DNA of 64,000 nucleotides, taken from positions 124,001 to 188,000 of the forward strand of contig NZ_LMPG01000016.1 in the NCBI RefSeq assembly GCF_001423765.1, in the 5' to 3' direction. Positions 1 to 8,902 of the stretch are shown here, in pieces. Made by a program: the position numbers and the translations under genes. The DNA is from Sphingomonas sp. Leaf343 (GTDB lineage Bacteria > Pseudomonadota > Alphaproteobacteria > Sphingomonadales > Sphingomonadaceae). The notes beneath the pieces were generated by a model. That model searched no databases. It saw nothing but the letters and a program-made list of their open reading frames with translations, and had not been told where the DNA came from. Position 1 is the first letter of the stretch; the number at the start of each line of letters is the position of its first letter.

Positions 1-528
1 TGGTTCGATCTGGGGCCGCATCTGGTCGATCAGGCGCTGTGCCTGTTCGGCATGCCGGACCGGGTGCAGGCCAATCTGGGAACGCTGAGGCAGGGTGCGC
101 AGGTCGACGACTGGGCGCATGTCGTGCTCGACTATCCGGCCAGGCGCGTCGTGCTGCACGCGGGGATGCTGGTGGCGGGCGGCACGCACCGGTTCGTGGT
201 GCATGGCAGCGGCGGGACGCTGGTGAAGCCGTTGATCGACCGGCAGGAGGCGCAACTGCTCGAAGGGATGACGCCGGGTGCGCCGGGATGGGGCGAGGAC
301 CCGGACCCGCTGCTGGTCTATGACGGCAGCGGCGGGGTGCCGCTCACGGTGCCGGCGGTGGCGGGCGATCAGCGGCGCTTCTATGCGGGCGTGGTCGCGG
401 CGCTGACGGCCGGCGCGCCGAACCCCGTGCCGCCGGGCGAGGCGCTGGCGGTGATGGCGGTGGTGGAGGCCGCGGCCGAGGCGGCGCGGCGCGGATGTTC
501 GGTCGTGCCGGACCTCGCGGCGGGGTGA
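1..528 (+). CDS. Gfo/Idh/MocA family oxidoreductase, C-terminal part (5' end outside window)
   Basis: This reading frame is open from the first base, so only the last 175 residues of the protein are present. The segment beginning WFDLGPHLVDQALCLFG is the typical C-terminal-domain entry of Gfo/Idh/MocA NAD(P)-dependent sugar or inositol dehydrogenases. The rest alternates short beta strands and ends in an alanine-rich helix, as usual for the family's C-terminal alpha/beta fold. The nucleotide-binding Rossmann half and the catalytic lysine lie upstream of the window, so the substrate cannot be named. The TGA stop directly abuts the stop codon of the convergent glycosyltransferase gene with no space for a terminator. 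Family assignment is good; specificity is unknown. Confidence 0.8.
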   Translation, partial: WFDLGPHLVDQALCLFGMPDRVQANLGTLRQGAQVDDWAHVVLDYPARRVVLHAGMLVAGGTHRFVVHGSGGTLVKPLIDRQEAQLLEGMTPGAPGWGEDPDPLLVYDGSGGVPLTVPAVAGDQRRFYAGVVAALTAGAPNPVPPGEALAVMAVVEAAAEAARRGCSVVPDLAAG

Positions 529-3500
529 CTAGGCCGCCGTCACCCGGCCGCTGCGGTCGAGCTTGCCCCAGCCGACGGAGGGGCCACGCATCGCCTGCAC
601 GATCGCCTTGCAGACGACATAGTACATGATCTGGCGATAGCCGATGCGCTGCGGGATCAGCAGCCAGAGCAGGCGCCATTTTTCGCGCCGTTCCAGCGCG
701 AACGCGATGAACGCGGCGAGCAGGTCGATCGCGGTGAAGATCAGCCAGTAGCCGAGCATCGTGAACACGTCGGTCTGCGTCTGCGCCCAGCCATGCGCGG
801 CGACGCGGGTCCAGGTGCCGACGACGCTGAGGATCAGCGCGAGGTCGATGATCGGGCTGATCGCGGCCAGCACGACCTGAAACAGGATCGCCTGCGGCAG
901 GCCGACGCGGGCGAGCCCCTTCGGGCGGCCCTCGCGGATCACGCTGCCATGCTTCCACAGGCATTGCAGCGTACCGAACGCCCAGCGGAAGCGTTGCTTG
1001 GCGAGGCCGCGGACGGTTTCGGGAGCTTCGGTCCAGGCGACCGCGTACTGATCGTAATGCACGGCCCAGCCGGCGCGCTGGATCGCGATCGTCAGATCCT
1101 GATCCTCCGCCAGCGTGTCGGTGGGATAGCCGCCGACCTGCCGCAGGGTCTCGACCCGCCACGCACCGACCGCGCCGGGCACGACCGTCATCGCATCGAG
1201 CCGCGCCAGCGCGCGCCGTTCCAGATTCTGCGCGGTGATATATTCCAGTGCCTGCCAGCGGGTGATGAGGTTGACGCGGTTGCCGACCTTGGCGTTGCCG
1301 GCGACCGCGCCCAGCGTCGGGTCGACGAACCAGCGGGCGAGGCGGGCGATCGTCGTCTCCTCGAACTGGGTATCCGCGTCGAGCGCGATGACGATGTCGC
1401 TCGTCACCTCCATCAGCGCGGTGTTGAGCGCGCGCGCCTTGCCGCCGTTCGCCAGTGTCATCAGGCGGACGCGCGGCTCGTCGGCGAACGCCTCGGCGAC
1501 GACGGCGCTGGTGCGGTCGCTGGAGCCGTCGTCGATCACGACGATCTTCACCGCCACGTCGCGGCTGTCGAGCACGCGGCGCACCGCGCGCTCGATCACG
1601 CGGTCTTCGTTGAAGGCGGGGATCAGCACGGTCACTTCGGTCGCGGCGTCGATCGCCGGGAATATGGTGCGGGATTCGCGACGCGCCTGCACCAGCGCCA
1701 GCGCCGACAGCGCGAGCGCGCGCAGGATGCCGAGCGTGATCGCCACGGCGAACAGCCACTTGATCGCCACGGTCATGCCGCCAAGCGCGAGGAACAGGCC
1801 GAGATCGGCGCGTGCCGCCCAGCGATCGCCCGACGAGACCGGCGGATTGACCATGTCGCGCGGCAGGTTGGCGAGCTCCGACACCGGCACGAACCGGTAT
1901 CCCTTGGCGCGCAGCCGGTCGATCAGCACCGGCAGCGCCGCGACGGTCTGGGCGCGGTCGCCACCGGCATCGTGCAGGAGGACGATGTTGCCGCTGCGCT
2001 CCGCGTCGCCCGCCTCGACACCGGCGACGGTGCGGTCGACGATCGCCTGCGCGCCGGGGCGCATCCAGTCGTCGGGATCGACGTGCAGGCCGACCGACAG
2101 ATAGCCGCGCTGCTGCGCCGCATAGGCGGGGCCGATCTCGTCGGCGGTGCTGGGTTCGGCATCCCCGAAATAAGGCGCGCGGAACAGGCGGAGCGAGCGG
2201 CCGGTGAACGCCTGGAACAGCCGCTGCGTCGCGTTCAGCTCCAGCATCGTCGCGTCGTCCGACGTGGTCGCCAGATTGGGATGGGTGTAGGTGTGGTTGC
2301 CGACCTCATGCCCCTCCGCGATCAGCCGCTGGAGCAGGCCGCGCTGCGTCAGGCCGTTGTCGCCGATGATGAAGAAGGTGGCGGGAACATGCTTCGCCTT
2401 CAGCACGTCGAGGATCTGCGGCGTCCATTTCGGGTCCGGCCCGTCATCGAACGTCAGCGCGACGAGCCCGGGGCGATAGCCGGTTCGCTGCACGGTCCAG
2501 GGTGAGGGCAGTTGCGTGAAGCGGACGTCGGCGATCTCCCCGCTGGCGTCGACGCTGACCTTGCGGTGGCCGGCGACGGGCGGATCGCCGATGCGCAGGA
2601 CTTCTCCGGTACCCTCGATATCGACATCGGTGCCGGCGGGGATCTCGTCGATGACGTTGGCGGGCGGCAGCGCGCGGTGATTGCGGCCGAAGAAGCGCCA
2701 CAGCGACGGGTCCTCGCTGCCCAGCCGCCACAGCGCGAGCGAGCGGATGCCGGCTTTCCGCAGCCAGTCGATCTGGTGATAGGCGGAGGCGGCATCGGCG
2801 AGCCACACCTCGTGCCGTTCGCCATCCTCGTCATAGGCGAAGGCGCTGTTGCCGCTCGCCTTGTCGTACCGGGGCACGACGTCGGATTCCTTGGCCGCCA
2901 GCCACGCCTCGTCGACGGCCAGCGCGTCGGTGCCGCCCTTGTGCCAGTCATAGGCATAGGAGGCGACGGCGACGACCAGATGGCCGACCGGCACGTCCCG
3001 CGCGGCGCGGGCGACGACATTCTCGAACCATTCCTGCGATGCGATCGGGCCGGGGGTGCCGCCGGCATAATGCTCGTCATACGCCATCAGGAACAGCTTG
3101 TCGGCGACCTTCGCATAGGCGGCGAGGTCCCAGGCGGGATCGGCGGCGGGCACCGCGATCGACACGACCCAGTTGCGCGGGGCGAAGCGGGCGCGCGCCT
3201 CCGTCAGGAAGCGCCGGTAATAGGGGTGGACGGTGTCGGGCAGGCTTTCGAAATCGAAGAATACGCCGTCGGCGTGGGTCTGCATCAGCAGCGCCTCGAT
3301 CCGGTCGAGCGCCGCCTTGCGCGCGGCGGGATCGCGCATCATCGCCGCCGTGCCCGCGCCGTCCCATTCGCCGTTCAGCGCGTTCTGGACCATCGGCATG
3401 ATCTTGGGCCGGCGGGCCGCGCCGGCGATGATCGCGCGCCCGCGGGCATCCGGGAACAGCGTCACCCGATGCCGGGGGCCGGTGATCGACAGCCAGCCGG

Positions 3501-3870
3501 GCACCAGCCAGTCGAGCTGGCTGATGTTGCGCTGGAGCGAGGCGGCGCTGGCATCGTCCCACGGTGCGTGGAAGGCGACCGCCATCGGCGGGCTGACCGC
3601 GGGACCGGTGCGGAACAGGCGCTTGCCGGCATGGACGGTATGGCGCAGCGTCTTGCCGCCCTGTGTCACCAGCCGCTCCGCTCCGCTCGGTTTGCGCAAC
3701 TGCGCGCGCTCTGCATGGAACGGCAAAGCGGATTGCGGCACCACGTCCAGCACCGTCGCGGCGAACGCCGCCACCGCCAGCACCAGCAGCAGCGCGAATG
3801 CCAGCGCCGCAACGAGAAAGCGTCGCCGCCGCCGTCCGGTGGCATCGTAGAAGACCGGGTTTTCCGACAT
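529..3870 (-). CDS. Trifunctional envelope protein: GH18-like domain, NodB polysaccharide deacetylase, GT2 glycosyltransferase
   Basis: A 1113-residue membrane protein that joins three carbohydrate modules. An N-terminal transmembrane helix (about residues 18-40) is followed by a GH18/chitinase-like barrel (about 95-400) with the motif DGVFFDFE (201-208), where the final Glu would be the acid. A NodB deacetylase domain follows (about 465-670), with TFDDGPD at 473-479 and the metal motif HEVGNHTYTH near 521-530. After further hydrophobic helices near 695-730 comes a processive GT2 domain with VVIDDGSSD (777-785), DAD (831-833), EDQD (922-925) and QRFRW (959-963, QxxRW), and then C-terminal membrane helices. 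By analogy with PgaB/PgaC, the protein probably makes and trims an exported beta-linked amino-sugar polymer. The product is inferred; the domains are clear. Confidence 0.88.
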   Translation of the reverse strand: MSENPVFYDATGRRRRRFLVAALAFALLLVLAVAAFAATVLDVVPQSALPFHAERAQLRKPSGAERLVTQGGKTLRHTVHAGKRLFRTGPAVSPPMAVAFHAPWDDASAASLQRNISQLDWLVPGWLSITGPRHRVTLFPDARGRAIIAGAARRPKIMPMVQNALNGEWDGAGTAAMMRDPAARKAALDRIEALLMQTHADGVFFDFESLPDTVHPYYRRFLTEARARFAPRNWVVSIAVPAADPAWDLAAYAKVADKLFLMAYDEHYAGGTPGPIASQEWFENVVARAARDVPVGHLVVAVASYAYDWHKGGTDALAVDEAWLAAKESDVVPRYDKASGNSAFAYDEDGERHEVWLADAASAYHQIDWLRKAGIRSLALWRLGSEDPSLWRFFGRNHRALPPANVIDEIPAGTDVDIEGTGEVLRIGDPPVAGHRKVSVDASGEIADVRFTQLPSPWTVQRTGYRPGLVALTFDDGPDPKWTPQILDVLKAKHVPATFFIIGDNGLTQRGLLQRLIAEGHEVGNHTYTHPNLATTSDDATMLELNATQRLFQAFTGRSLRLFRAPYFGDAEPSTADEIGPAYAAQQRGYLSVGLHVDPDDWMRPGAQAIVDRTVAGVEAGDAERSGNIVLLHDAGGDRAQTVAALPVLIDRLRAKGYRFVPVSELANLPRDMVNPPVSSGDRWAARADLGLFLALGGMTVAIKWLFAVAITLGILRALALSALALVQARRESRTIFPAIDAATEVTVLIPAFNEDRVIERAVRRVLDSRDVAVKIVVIDDGSSDRTSAVVAEAFADEPRVRLMTLANGGKARALNTALMEVTSDIVIALDADTQFEETTIARLARWFVDPTLGAVAGNAKVGNRVNLITRWQALEYITAQNLERRALARLDAMTVVPGAVGAWRVETLRQVGGYPTDTLAEDQDLTIAIQRAGWAVHYDQYAVAWTEAPETVRGLAKQRFRWAFGTLQCLWKHGSVIREGRPKGLARVGLPQAILFQVVLAAISPIIDLALILSVVGTWTRVAAHGWAQTQTDVFTMLGYWLIFTAIDLLAAFIAFALERREKWRLLWLLIPQRIGYRQIMYYVVCKAIVQAMRGPSVGWGKLDRSGRVTAA

Positions 3871-3929
3871 GTTCGCTCCCTGATCCCGCGCTATTGCAAG
3901 AAAAAGGATACTGCCAAGTTAACTATATT

Positions 3930-5294
3930 TCATGTCGCCTTCAGCTCCGGTTCCGGCCCCAGGCCCAGCCAGGCGCGCGGCCGGGCCGGCATGACGCGAT
4001 CGACCAGCAGGACCAGCAGCAGCGATGCGCCGAACAGCGGCAGCAGGACCGCCAGCAGCGCGACGATCGCCGCGAAGCTCCACGCCAGCGCCGGACGGAC
4101 GACGGCCCTCGGCGCGCCCAGTGATCCCGGCCGGCGGCGACGCCACCACAGCATCACGCTGCTGATCGACAGCAGTATCAGCATGATCGCGGTGACGAGA
4201 TTGACCAGCAGGTTGACCCACCCGAACGCCTGCCCCTCGTGGATCGCCACGCCCCAGCCGACAAGGCGATCGACCAGCCGCCGCTGCGCGAAATCCTCGC
4301 GGGTGAGGACCTTGCCCGATGCGTCGAGCGTCAGGTCGGTGCGGAGCGGGCGGTTCACGGCATTGGACTTCGCCGTCCACGGTTGTCCCGCCCTTACGGG
4401 CGGCGCGATCAGGACGGGCGCGGCGAGATCGAGCGGGCGGACCGTGGCGACCAGCCGGTCGAGCGGCGCGATCGACACGGGTGCGCGCCGCGGCATCGTC
4501 ATGCCGGTCATGCCGGTCATGCCGGTCATGCCGGTCATTCCATCGTGACCGGTGTGGCTCGACGACCAGTCCTGACTGACCGGCTGACCCTCCGCGACGG
4601 TGCGCGCCATCTTCAGATACGCGCCCCAGCTCGCCGCCCAGGGCAGGCCCGACACCAGCAGGAACAGTGTCGCGGCCGACACCCAGAAGCCGGTCACGCC
4701 GTGCAGGTCGCGCCAGAACCGCCGCCCGCCCGCTCGCAACCGCGGATAGACGACGCCGGCCAGCCCCTGTCCGCGCGGCCACCACAGGAACAGGCCCGAT
4801 ACCAGCATCACGATCGCCCATGATGCGGCGAGTTCGACGATGTACGATCCGACCGGTCCCGCCAGCAATTCGCCGTGCAGCCGCGACAGGATCTTCATCG
4901 GCCGGCGATCCTCCCGCCCCACGTTCAGCACGGCCAGCGTCGCCGGGTTCACGTGGACCCGCTGCGTCAGGTCGCCGTCCGTCACGAGGATCTCCACCGC
5001 CTGCGTCGGCGTCGCGGGCATTTCGTACTGCGCCAGCGTGCCGCCCGGTACCGCCCGGAGCGCGGCGGCGACTTCCCCAGCCGGGCCGGCGCGCGGCCCG
5101 GGCGGCGCGACGGCGGCATAGGGGCGGTCGAGCCACGCCTCGATCTGCGGCTTGAACAGGTACACGCCGCCGGTCAGCGACAGCCACAGCACGAACGGGA
5201 TGCAGAACAGCCCGGCGTAGAAGTGCCAGCGCCACACGGTCGGATAGCGGGGCCAGGCGCGGCTCACCGGCCGCGCCCTTCGAGGCGGGCGCAC
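3930..5294 (-). CDS. PepSY-associated transmembrane protein
   Basis: A 454-residue inner-membrane protein of the PepSY/DUF-type iron-regulated family found beside TonB receptors. It has about four strong hydrophobic segments: near residues 25-45, 150-175, 205-225 and 360-385, and another close to the C-terminus. The first follows WRWHFYAGLFCIPFVLW, the usual opening of the family, and conserved His residues (WHFY, RLHGELL, DLHGVTG, AIHEGQ) flank membrane segments. A Met/Thr/Gly repeat tract (TGM repeated) interrupts the periplasmic loop at about residues 253-266 and is encoded by a 9-bp tandem repeat. It lies downstream of a TonB receptor and a DUF2946-like gene on the same strand, so a role in metal or siderophore reduction/uptake is likely but not shown. 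Confidence 0.8.
   Translation of the reverse strand: MRPPRRARPVSRAWPRYPTVWRWHFYAGLFCIPFVLWLSLTGGVYLFKPQIEAWLDRPYAAVAPPGPRAGPAGEVAAALRAVPGGTLAQYEMPATPTQAVEILVTDGDLTQRVHVNPATLAVLNVGREDRRPMKILSRLHGELLAGPVGSYIVELAASWAIVMLVSGLFLWWPRGQGLAGVVYPRLRAGGRRFWRDLHGVTGFWVSAATLFLLVSGLPWAASWGAYLKMARTVAEGQPVSQDWSSSHTGHDGMTGMTGMTGMTGMTMPRRAPVSIAPLDRLVATVRPLDLAAPVLIAPPVRAGQPWTAKSNAVNRPLRTDLTLDASGKVLTREDFAQRRLVDRLVGWGVAIHEGQAFGWVNLLVNLVTAIMLILLSISSVMLWWRRRRPGSLGAPRAVVRPALAWSFAAIVALLAVLLPLFGASLLLVLLVDRVMPARPRAWLGLGPEPELKAT
4501..4536. repeat. 9-bp in-frame tandem repeat inside the PepSY gene
   Basis: Four perfect copies of a 9-bp unit (atgccggtc on the plus strand) lie in tandem, with a degenerate copy before them. 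They encode the repeated TGM tripeptide in the PepSY protein loop. As the unit is a multiple of three, copy-number change would alter the loop length without breaking the frame. Confidence 0.9.
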
Positions 5295-5390
5295 GCCGGC
5301 GCGGCCGCGGCGATGCGGGAGTTCATTCGGGACATGACGATACCAGCGTTGGCCCGGCGGCGGGGCCGCGGGGCGGGAGAACGGACGGGC

Positions 5391-5822
5391 TCAGGCGAGC
5401 GCCGGCGGTCCCCGGAGCGGCGGGCGCAGATGCCGCCGCTCGCGCATCCGCAGCGGCATGACCCGGCGGATCGCAAGAGCCACGGCGAACGCGATCGCCG
5501 CGATCAGCAGGACCGGATCGACCGATGCGACCGCGGGCGTCGACAGGTCGGCGAAGGCGCACGGGCCGTCGGGTTTCGACGGCATCGGCGCGGCGTCCGC
5601 GGGGGTGCCGGAATGGTGGTGCATGCCCGCCATCGTCGGCGCGGCGGCTGGCCCGACGACGGTGACGGGCGCATTGCCGTCGCAGATCGCCAGCATGACG
5701 CCGTCCTGCGCGACCATCGGCATGTACCCGGCCGGCACCAGCAGCCGCAGCACGAGCGCCATCGCCAGCAGCAGGGCGGCGACGGCGCGACGGTCGCGGA
5801 TCAGGTGGCGGACCGGAGACAC
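5391..5822 (-). CDS. DUF2946-like small membrane protein with His/Met-rich loop
   Basis: A 143-residue protein with an N-terminal hydrophobic helix followed by RLLVPAGYMP, the hallmark opening of the DUF2946 family, and a second membrane helix near residues 100-118. Between them is a short Met/His-rich stretch (MAGMHHHSG) that could bind copper or another soft metal. The basic C-terminus ends in RPPLRGPPALA, a common ending in this family. It lies between a TonB receptor and a PepSY protein gene, all transcribed leftwards, which fits a metal-acquisition group. The biochemical function of the family is not established. Confidence 0.7.
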   Translation of the reverse strand: MSPVRHLIRDRRAVAALLLAMALVLRLLVPAGYMPMVAQDGVMLAICDGNAPVTVVGPAAAPTMAGMHHHSGTPADAAPMPSKPDGPCAFADLSTPAVASVDPVLLIAAIAFAVALAIRRVMPLRMRERRHLRPPLRGPPALA

Positions 5823-5935
5823 GCCTGCCGTCTAGTATCGGAGCGGCGGGGTGTCATCCTCCACCGCCGTCTCCGTTGATCTGGAGCAGCATGATCGTGC
5901 CGCTCCGTCCTTGCTGCGCTTCGACGGATGGATTG

Positions 5936-8773
5936 TCAGAACCGGAACCGCACGCCCAGCGAGTAGACGCGCTCCAGATAGACGACCTGCCGCGCGAAGG
6001 CGTCGCCGTCGCCGCCGAACTCGCGGCTGCGCTTCAGCGGGTTGCCGAGCAGGTTGACGATGTCGAACGCCAGCGTGATGTTCGGGATCGGCGTGACCGT
6101 GGTCGAGAAGTCGAGCTGGCCGCGCCCCTTTTCGACGATCGCCCCCGTGCGCGGCGCGCCGTTCGCGTCGAGGTCGAGATTGACGATGCCATATTCGGTC
6201 ACGAAGTCGGACCGGTAGTTGTACGCCATGCGCGCCGAGAAGAACGGCCGCTCGTACAGCGCGACGAGGTTGCCCGACCATTTCGACACGCCGGTGAAGC
6301 GCGGCCGGCGGCCCGCGACGTTGGGCGAACCGGCGAGATCGGTTGCGAGGTCGCCGCTGGAATCGACATAGGTGCCGTTCGCCTGGATGCCGAAACCCTT
6401 CGCCCAATCGGGCAGGCCGTCGATGTCGAGGAAGCTGGTGAACTGCACCTCCGCGCCCTGGAACCGGGTGTTGCCGGTGTTTTCCGGCAGGTTCAGCCGC
6501 GACGGGCCGTAGCCGATGTCGACACCCTCCCGGTTGATGCGCGAGATGAAGCCGTTGGCGTCGCGGCGAAACACCGCCGCCGTCAGCGAACCGGAGCGCG
6601 AGAAATACCATTCCAGGCTGATGTCGTAATTGTCCGACGTCAGCGGGCGCAGATCGGGGTTGCCGCCGCTGATGTTGCGCAGGTTGCTGTTGATGCACTG
6701 GGGCAGCGACGGGTTCGCCTGACATTCCGGGGAGATCGTCGGCGGCGGACCGACCGTCAGCGTCGGGTTGAGGTCGAAGAAGTTCGGCCGGGTGCGCGTC
6801 TGGTTGTAGTTCAGGCGCAACTGCAGCTCGGGCGTGAACATGATCCGCGCGCTGGCATTGGGCAGATAGTCGGTATAGTCGTTCCGCGCCGTCGTCGGTA
6901 CGAAGGTCGGCGTGCCCGCACCGGTCGTCTCGTCGCGCACGAAGCCGCTGATCCGCGTCTTCGTCTTCACCGCGCGCAGGCCGACCAGGCCGTCGACCGA
7001 CATCGTCGCTCCCAGATCGAAGCCGTATTTGAGCTGCGCGTAGGCGGCATACGCCTTTTCGTTGGCGACGAAATTCTCGGTCGGATTGAACGCCGGCAGG
7101 CCCTCCGGCGCCTGGAAGAAGGCGCGCAGTTCCGGCAGATTGTCGCGGATGCTGGCCGACGAGATGCCGGCGAAGGTCCGGACGCCGAACGTGTTGTCGA
7201 ACGTAAAGGCCGGGCGCGTGTTCTGCACGCCCACCGGCAGCGCGGCGATCGGGATGCGCAGGTCGGGGACCAGCACGCCGTTGATCGTGTTGACATAGGG
7301 CGCACCACGGTCGCGCGTCGCATCGCGGTCGTTATAGCGCGCGCCGAACTGGATGCGCTTCAGGAAGCCGCTGTCGAATTCGTACTGGACGTCGGCGCGG
7401 CTCTGGATGTCCTTGCCGCTGACGACCAGATATTCCTGGAACAGGCCGCGCGCGATGTAATTGGCCGGGTCGGTGACGTCGAAATTCTGGAAGGCGAAGC
7501 TGGGGCCGCCGTTCGTGCCCGGCGCGTCGAACACGACGTTGCGGGTCGGCGAGCTGGCCATCGCATAGTCGATGTTGACGAGGTCGAACGTGTATTTGCT
7601 GTCCGTATAGGCGATGTCGCCCGAGATCTGGAGGTTGTCGCGCTTCCACACCGCGCCGCCGCCCGCCTGATACGTGTCGGTATGGCCGTTGGCGGAGGTG
7701 TAATAGCCGTCGGGCGCGGTCGCGCCGACCACGGTCGCGCTCTGCGCCACGGTCGGCCGACCCTCGCGCGTCGTCAGGTTGTCGAGGCGGAAGTCGGGGC
7801 CGCCGAAGATCGGCACGAACATCCACTGGTTGGTGTCCTTGCCGCGATACCCCTGGAACAGGCCGTCGACGTAGATCTCCAGCTCCGGCGTCGGCCGCCA
7901 CTGGAAGGCGGCGTTGGCGGAGGGGCGGAAACGGTCGCCGTTGCTGGTGAAGCGGCCCTGCGCGTCGGGGAAGCGGATGCCTGGCGTCGCCGCATTGGCG
8001 GCGGTCGTGGTGCCGATCACCACCGACTGTTCCCGGGTGGCATCGAGATAGTTCAGCCCGACATAGGAGGCGTTCACCAGCAGGCCCATCTCGCCGATGC
8101 CGGTATCCCACCGGTTGCTGACGAGGATGTTGCCGTTCCACGTAGTCCGGCCCGAATGTTCCCAGTTGACGCCGTTGAGCGATCCCGACAGCTCGAACCC
8201 GTTGAAGTCGAACGGGCGGCGACCGCGCACGTTGACCTGTCCGCCGATGCCGCCCTCGATCAGGTTGGCGGTGCCGTTCTTGTAGACTTCCAGTGCGGCG
8301 ACGGTGCCGGCGGGAAAGTCCTGGATGGCGACGAAGCGGCCCTCCGCTGTGAAGATCTCGCGGCCGTTATAGGTGGTGCTGATATCCGGCAGGCCGCGGA
8401 TCTGGACGCCAGCCGCTTCGCCCGCGCCGCGCGTGACCTGCACGCCCGATATGCGCGCAAGGGCGGCGGAGGCGAAGGTGTCGGGCAGCTTGCCGATATC
8501 CTCCGCGACCACCGCATCGACGATACCGTCCGAATTGCGCTTCAGCGCCTGCGCCGATTCGAGACTGCGGCGCAGGCCGGTGACGACGATGTCGTCGCCT
8601 TCCTCCGGGGACACCTGCTCGGACGGTTGCGGCGCGGAGGTGTTGGCGCTCTGGTCGGACGGGGTGGTCGGCTTGGGCAGGTCGGCGGCGCTGCTCTGCG
8701 CGTTCGCGGGGGACATGCCGGCGATCGCGGCCATCGCCGAAACGCCCAGCCACAACATCGTCTTCGCCTTCAT
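5936..8773 (-). CDS. TonB-dependent outer-membrane receptor (TIGR01782-like)
   Basis: A 945-residue outer-membrane active transporter. Residues 1-26 form a signal peptide ending in SPANAQ. A Ser/Pro/Gln-rich linker leads to a TonB-box-like DDIVVTG (60-66), and then a plug domain with SIVDAV-like text (GIVDAVVAEDIGKLPD), LARISGVQVTRGAG and QIRGLPD. The C-terminal beta-barrel ends in YSLGVRFRF, with the terminal Phe expected for BamA recognition. It resembles the large Xanthomonas/Caulobacter receptor subfamily. The substrate is unknown; the neighbouring DUF2946-like and PepSY genes suggest a metal chelate rather than a glycan. A good sigma70-type promoter lies just upstream. Confidence 0.9.
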   Translation of the reverse strand: MKAKTMLWLGVSAMAAIAGMSPANAQSSAADLPKPTTPSDQSANTSAPQPSEQVSPEEGDDIVVTGLRRSLESAQALKRNSDGIVDAVVAEDIGKLPDTFASAALARISGVQVTRGAGEAAGVQIRGLPDISTTYNGREIFTAEGRFVAIQDFPAGTVAALEVYKNGTANLIEGGIGGQVNVRGRRPFDFNGFELSGSLNGVNWEHSGRTTWNGNILVSNRWDTGIGEMGLLVNASYVGLNYLDATREQSVVIGTTTAANAATPGIRFPDAQGRFTSNGDRFRPSANAAFQWRPTPELEIYVDGLFQGYRGKDTNQWMFVPIFGGPDFRLDNLTTREGRPTVAQSATVVGATAPDGYYTSANGHTDTYQAGGGAVWKRDNLQISGDIAYTDSKYTFDLVNIDYAMASSPTRNVVFDAPGTNGGPSFAFQNFDVTDPANYIARGLFQEYLVVSGKDIQSRADVQYEFDSGFLKRIQFGARYNDRDATRDRGAPYVNTINGVLVPDLRIPIAALPVGVQNTRPAFTFDNTFGVRTFAGISSASIRDNLPELRAFFQAPEGLPAFNPTENFVANEKAYAAYAQLKYGFDLGATMSVDGLVGLRAVKTKTRISGFVRDETTGAGTPTFVPTTARNDYTDYLPNASARIMFTPELQLRLNYNQTRTRPNFFDLNPTLTVGPPPTISPECQANPSLPQCINSNLRNISGGNPDLRPLTSDNYDISLEWYFSRSGSLTAAVFRRDANGFISRINREGVDIGYGPSRLNLPENTGNTRFQGAEVQFTSFLDIDGLPDWAKGFGIQANGTYVDSSGDLATDLAGSPNVAGRRPRFTGVSKWSGNLVALYERPFFSARMAYNYRSDFVTEYGIVNLDLDANGAPRTGAIVEKGRGQLDFSTTVTPIPNITLAFDIVNLLGNPLKRSREFGGDGDAFARQVVYLERVYSLGVRFRF

Positions 8774-8827
8774 CGCATCATCCCCCGAGAAAACTCCGGC
8801 GGCCTTCCGCCTGGAGCGAGTGATGCA

Positions 8828-8856
8828 ATTATATCCCCCGTGTGACCCTGTCGCAA
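8828..8856 (-). promoter_or_regulatory. Sigma70-type promoter of the TonB receptor gene
   Basis: Read on the minus strand, TTGCGA (8856-8851) and a perfect TATAAT (8833-8828) are separated by exactly 17 bases. Transcription would start near 8821, leaving a leader of about 48 bases before the receptor ATG at 8773. The match to consensus is unusually good for this GC-rich genome. Confidence 0.65.
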
Positions 8857-8902
8857 TTCATATATGTTGGAAAAATAAGACTTTTCTTGCAATCGATGTA
8901 AA

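Noticed and set aside
344..1759. Long Arg-rich open frames on the minus strand, and similar plus-strand frames opposite most minus-strand genes
   Set aside because: They are antisense or shifted frames of clear genes in GC-rich DNA, with Arg/Ala/Pro-rich sequence and no family motifs.
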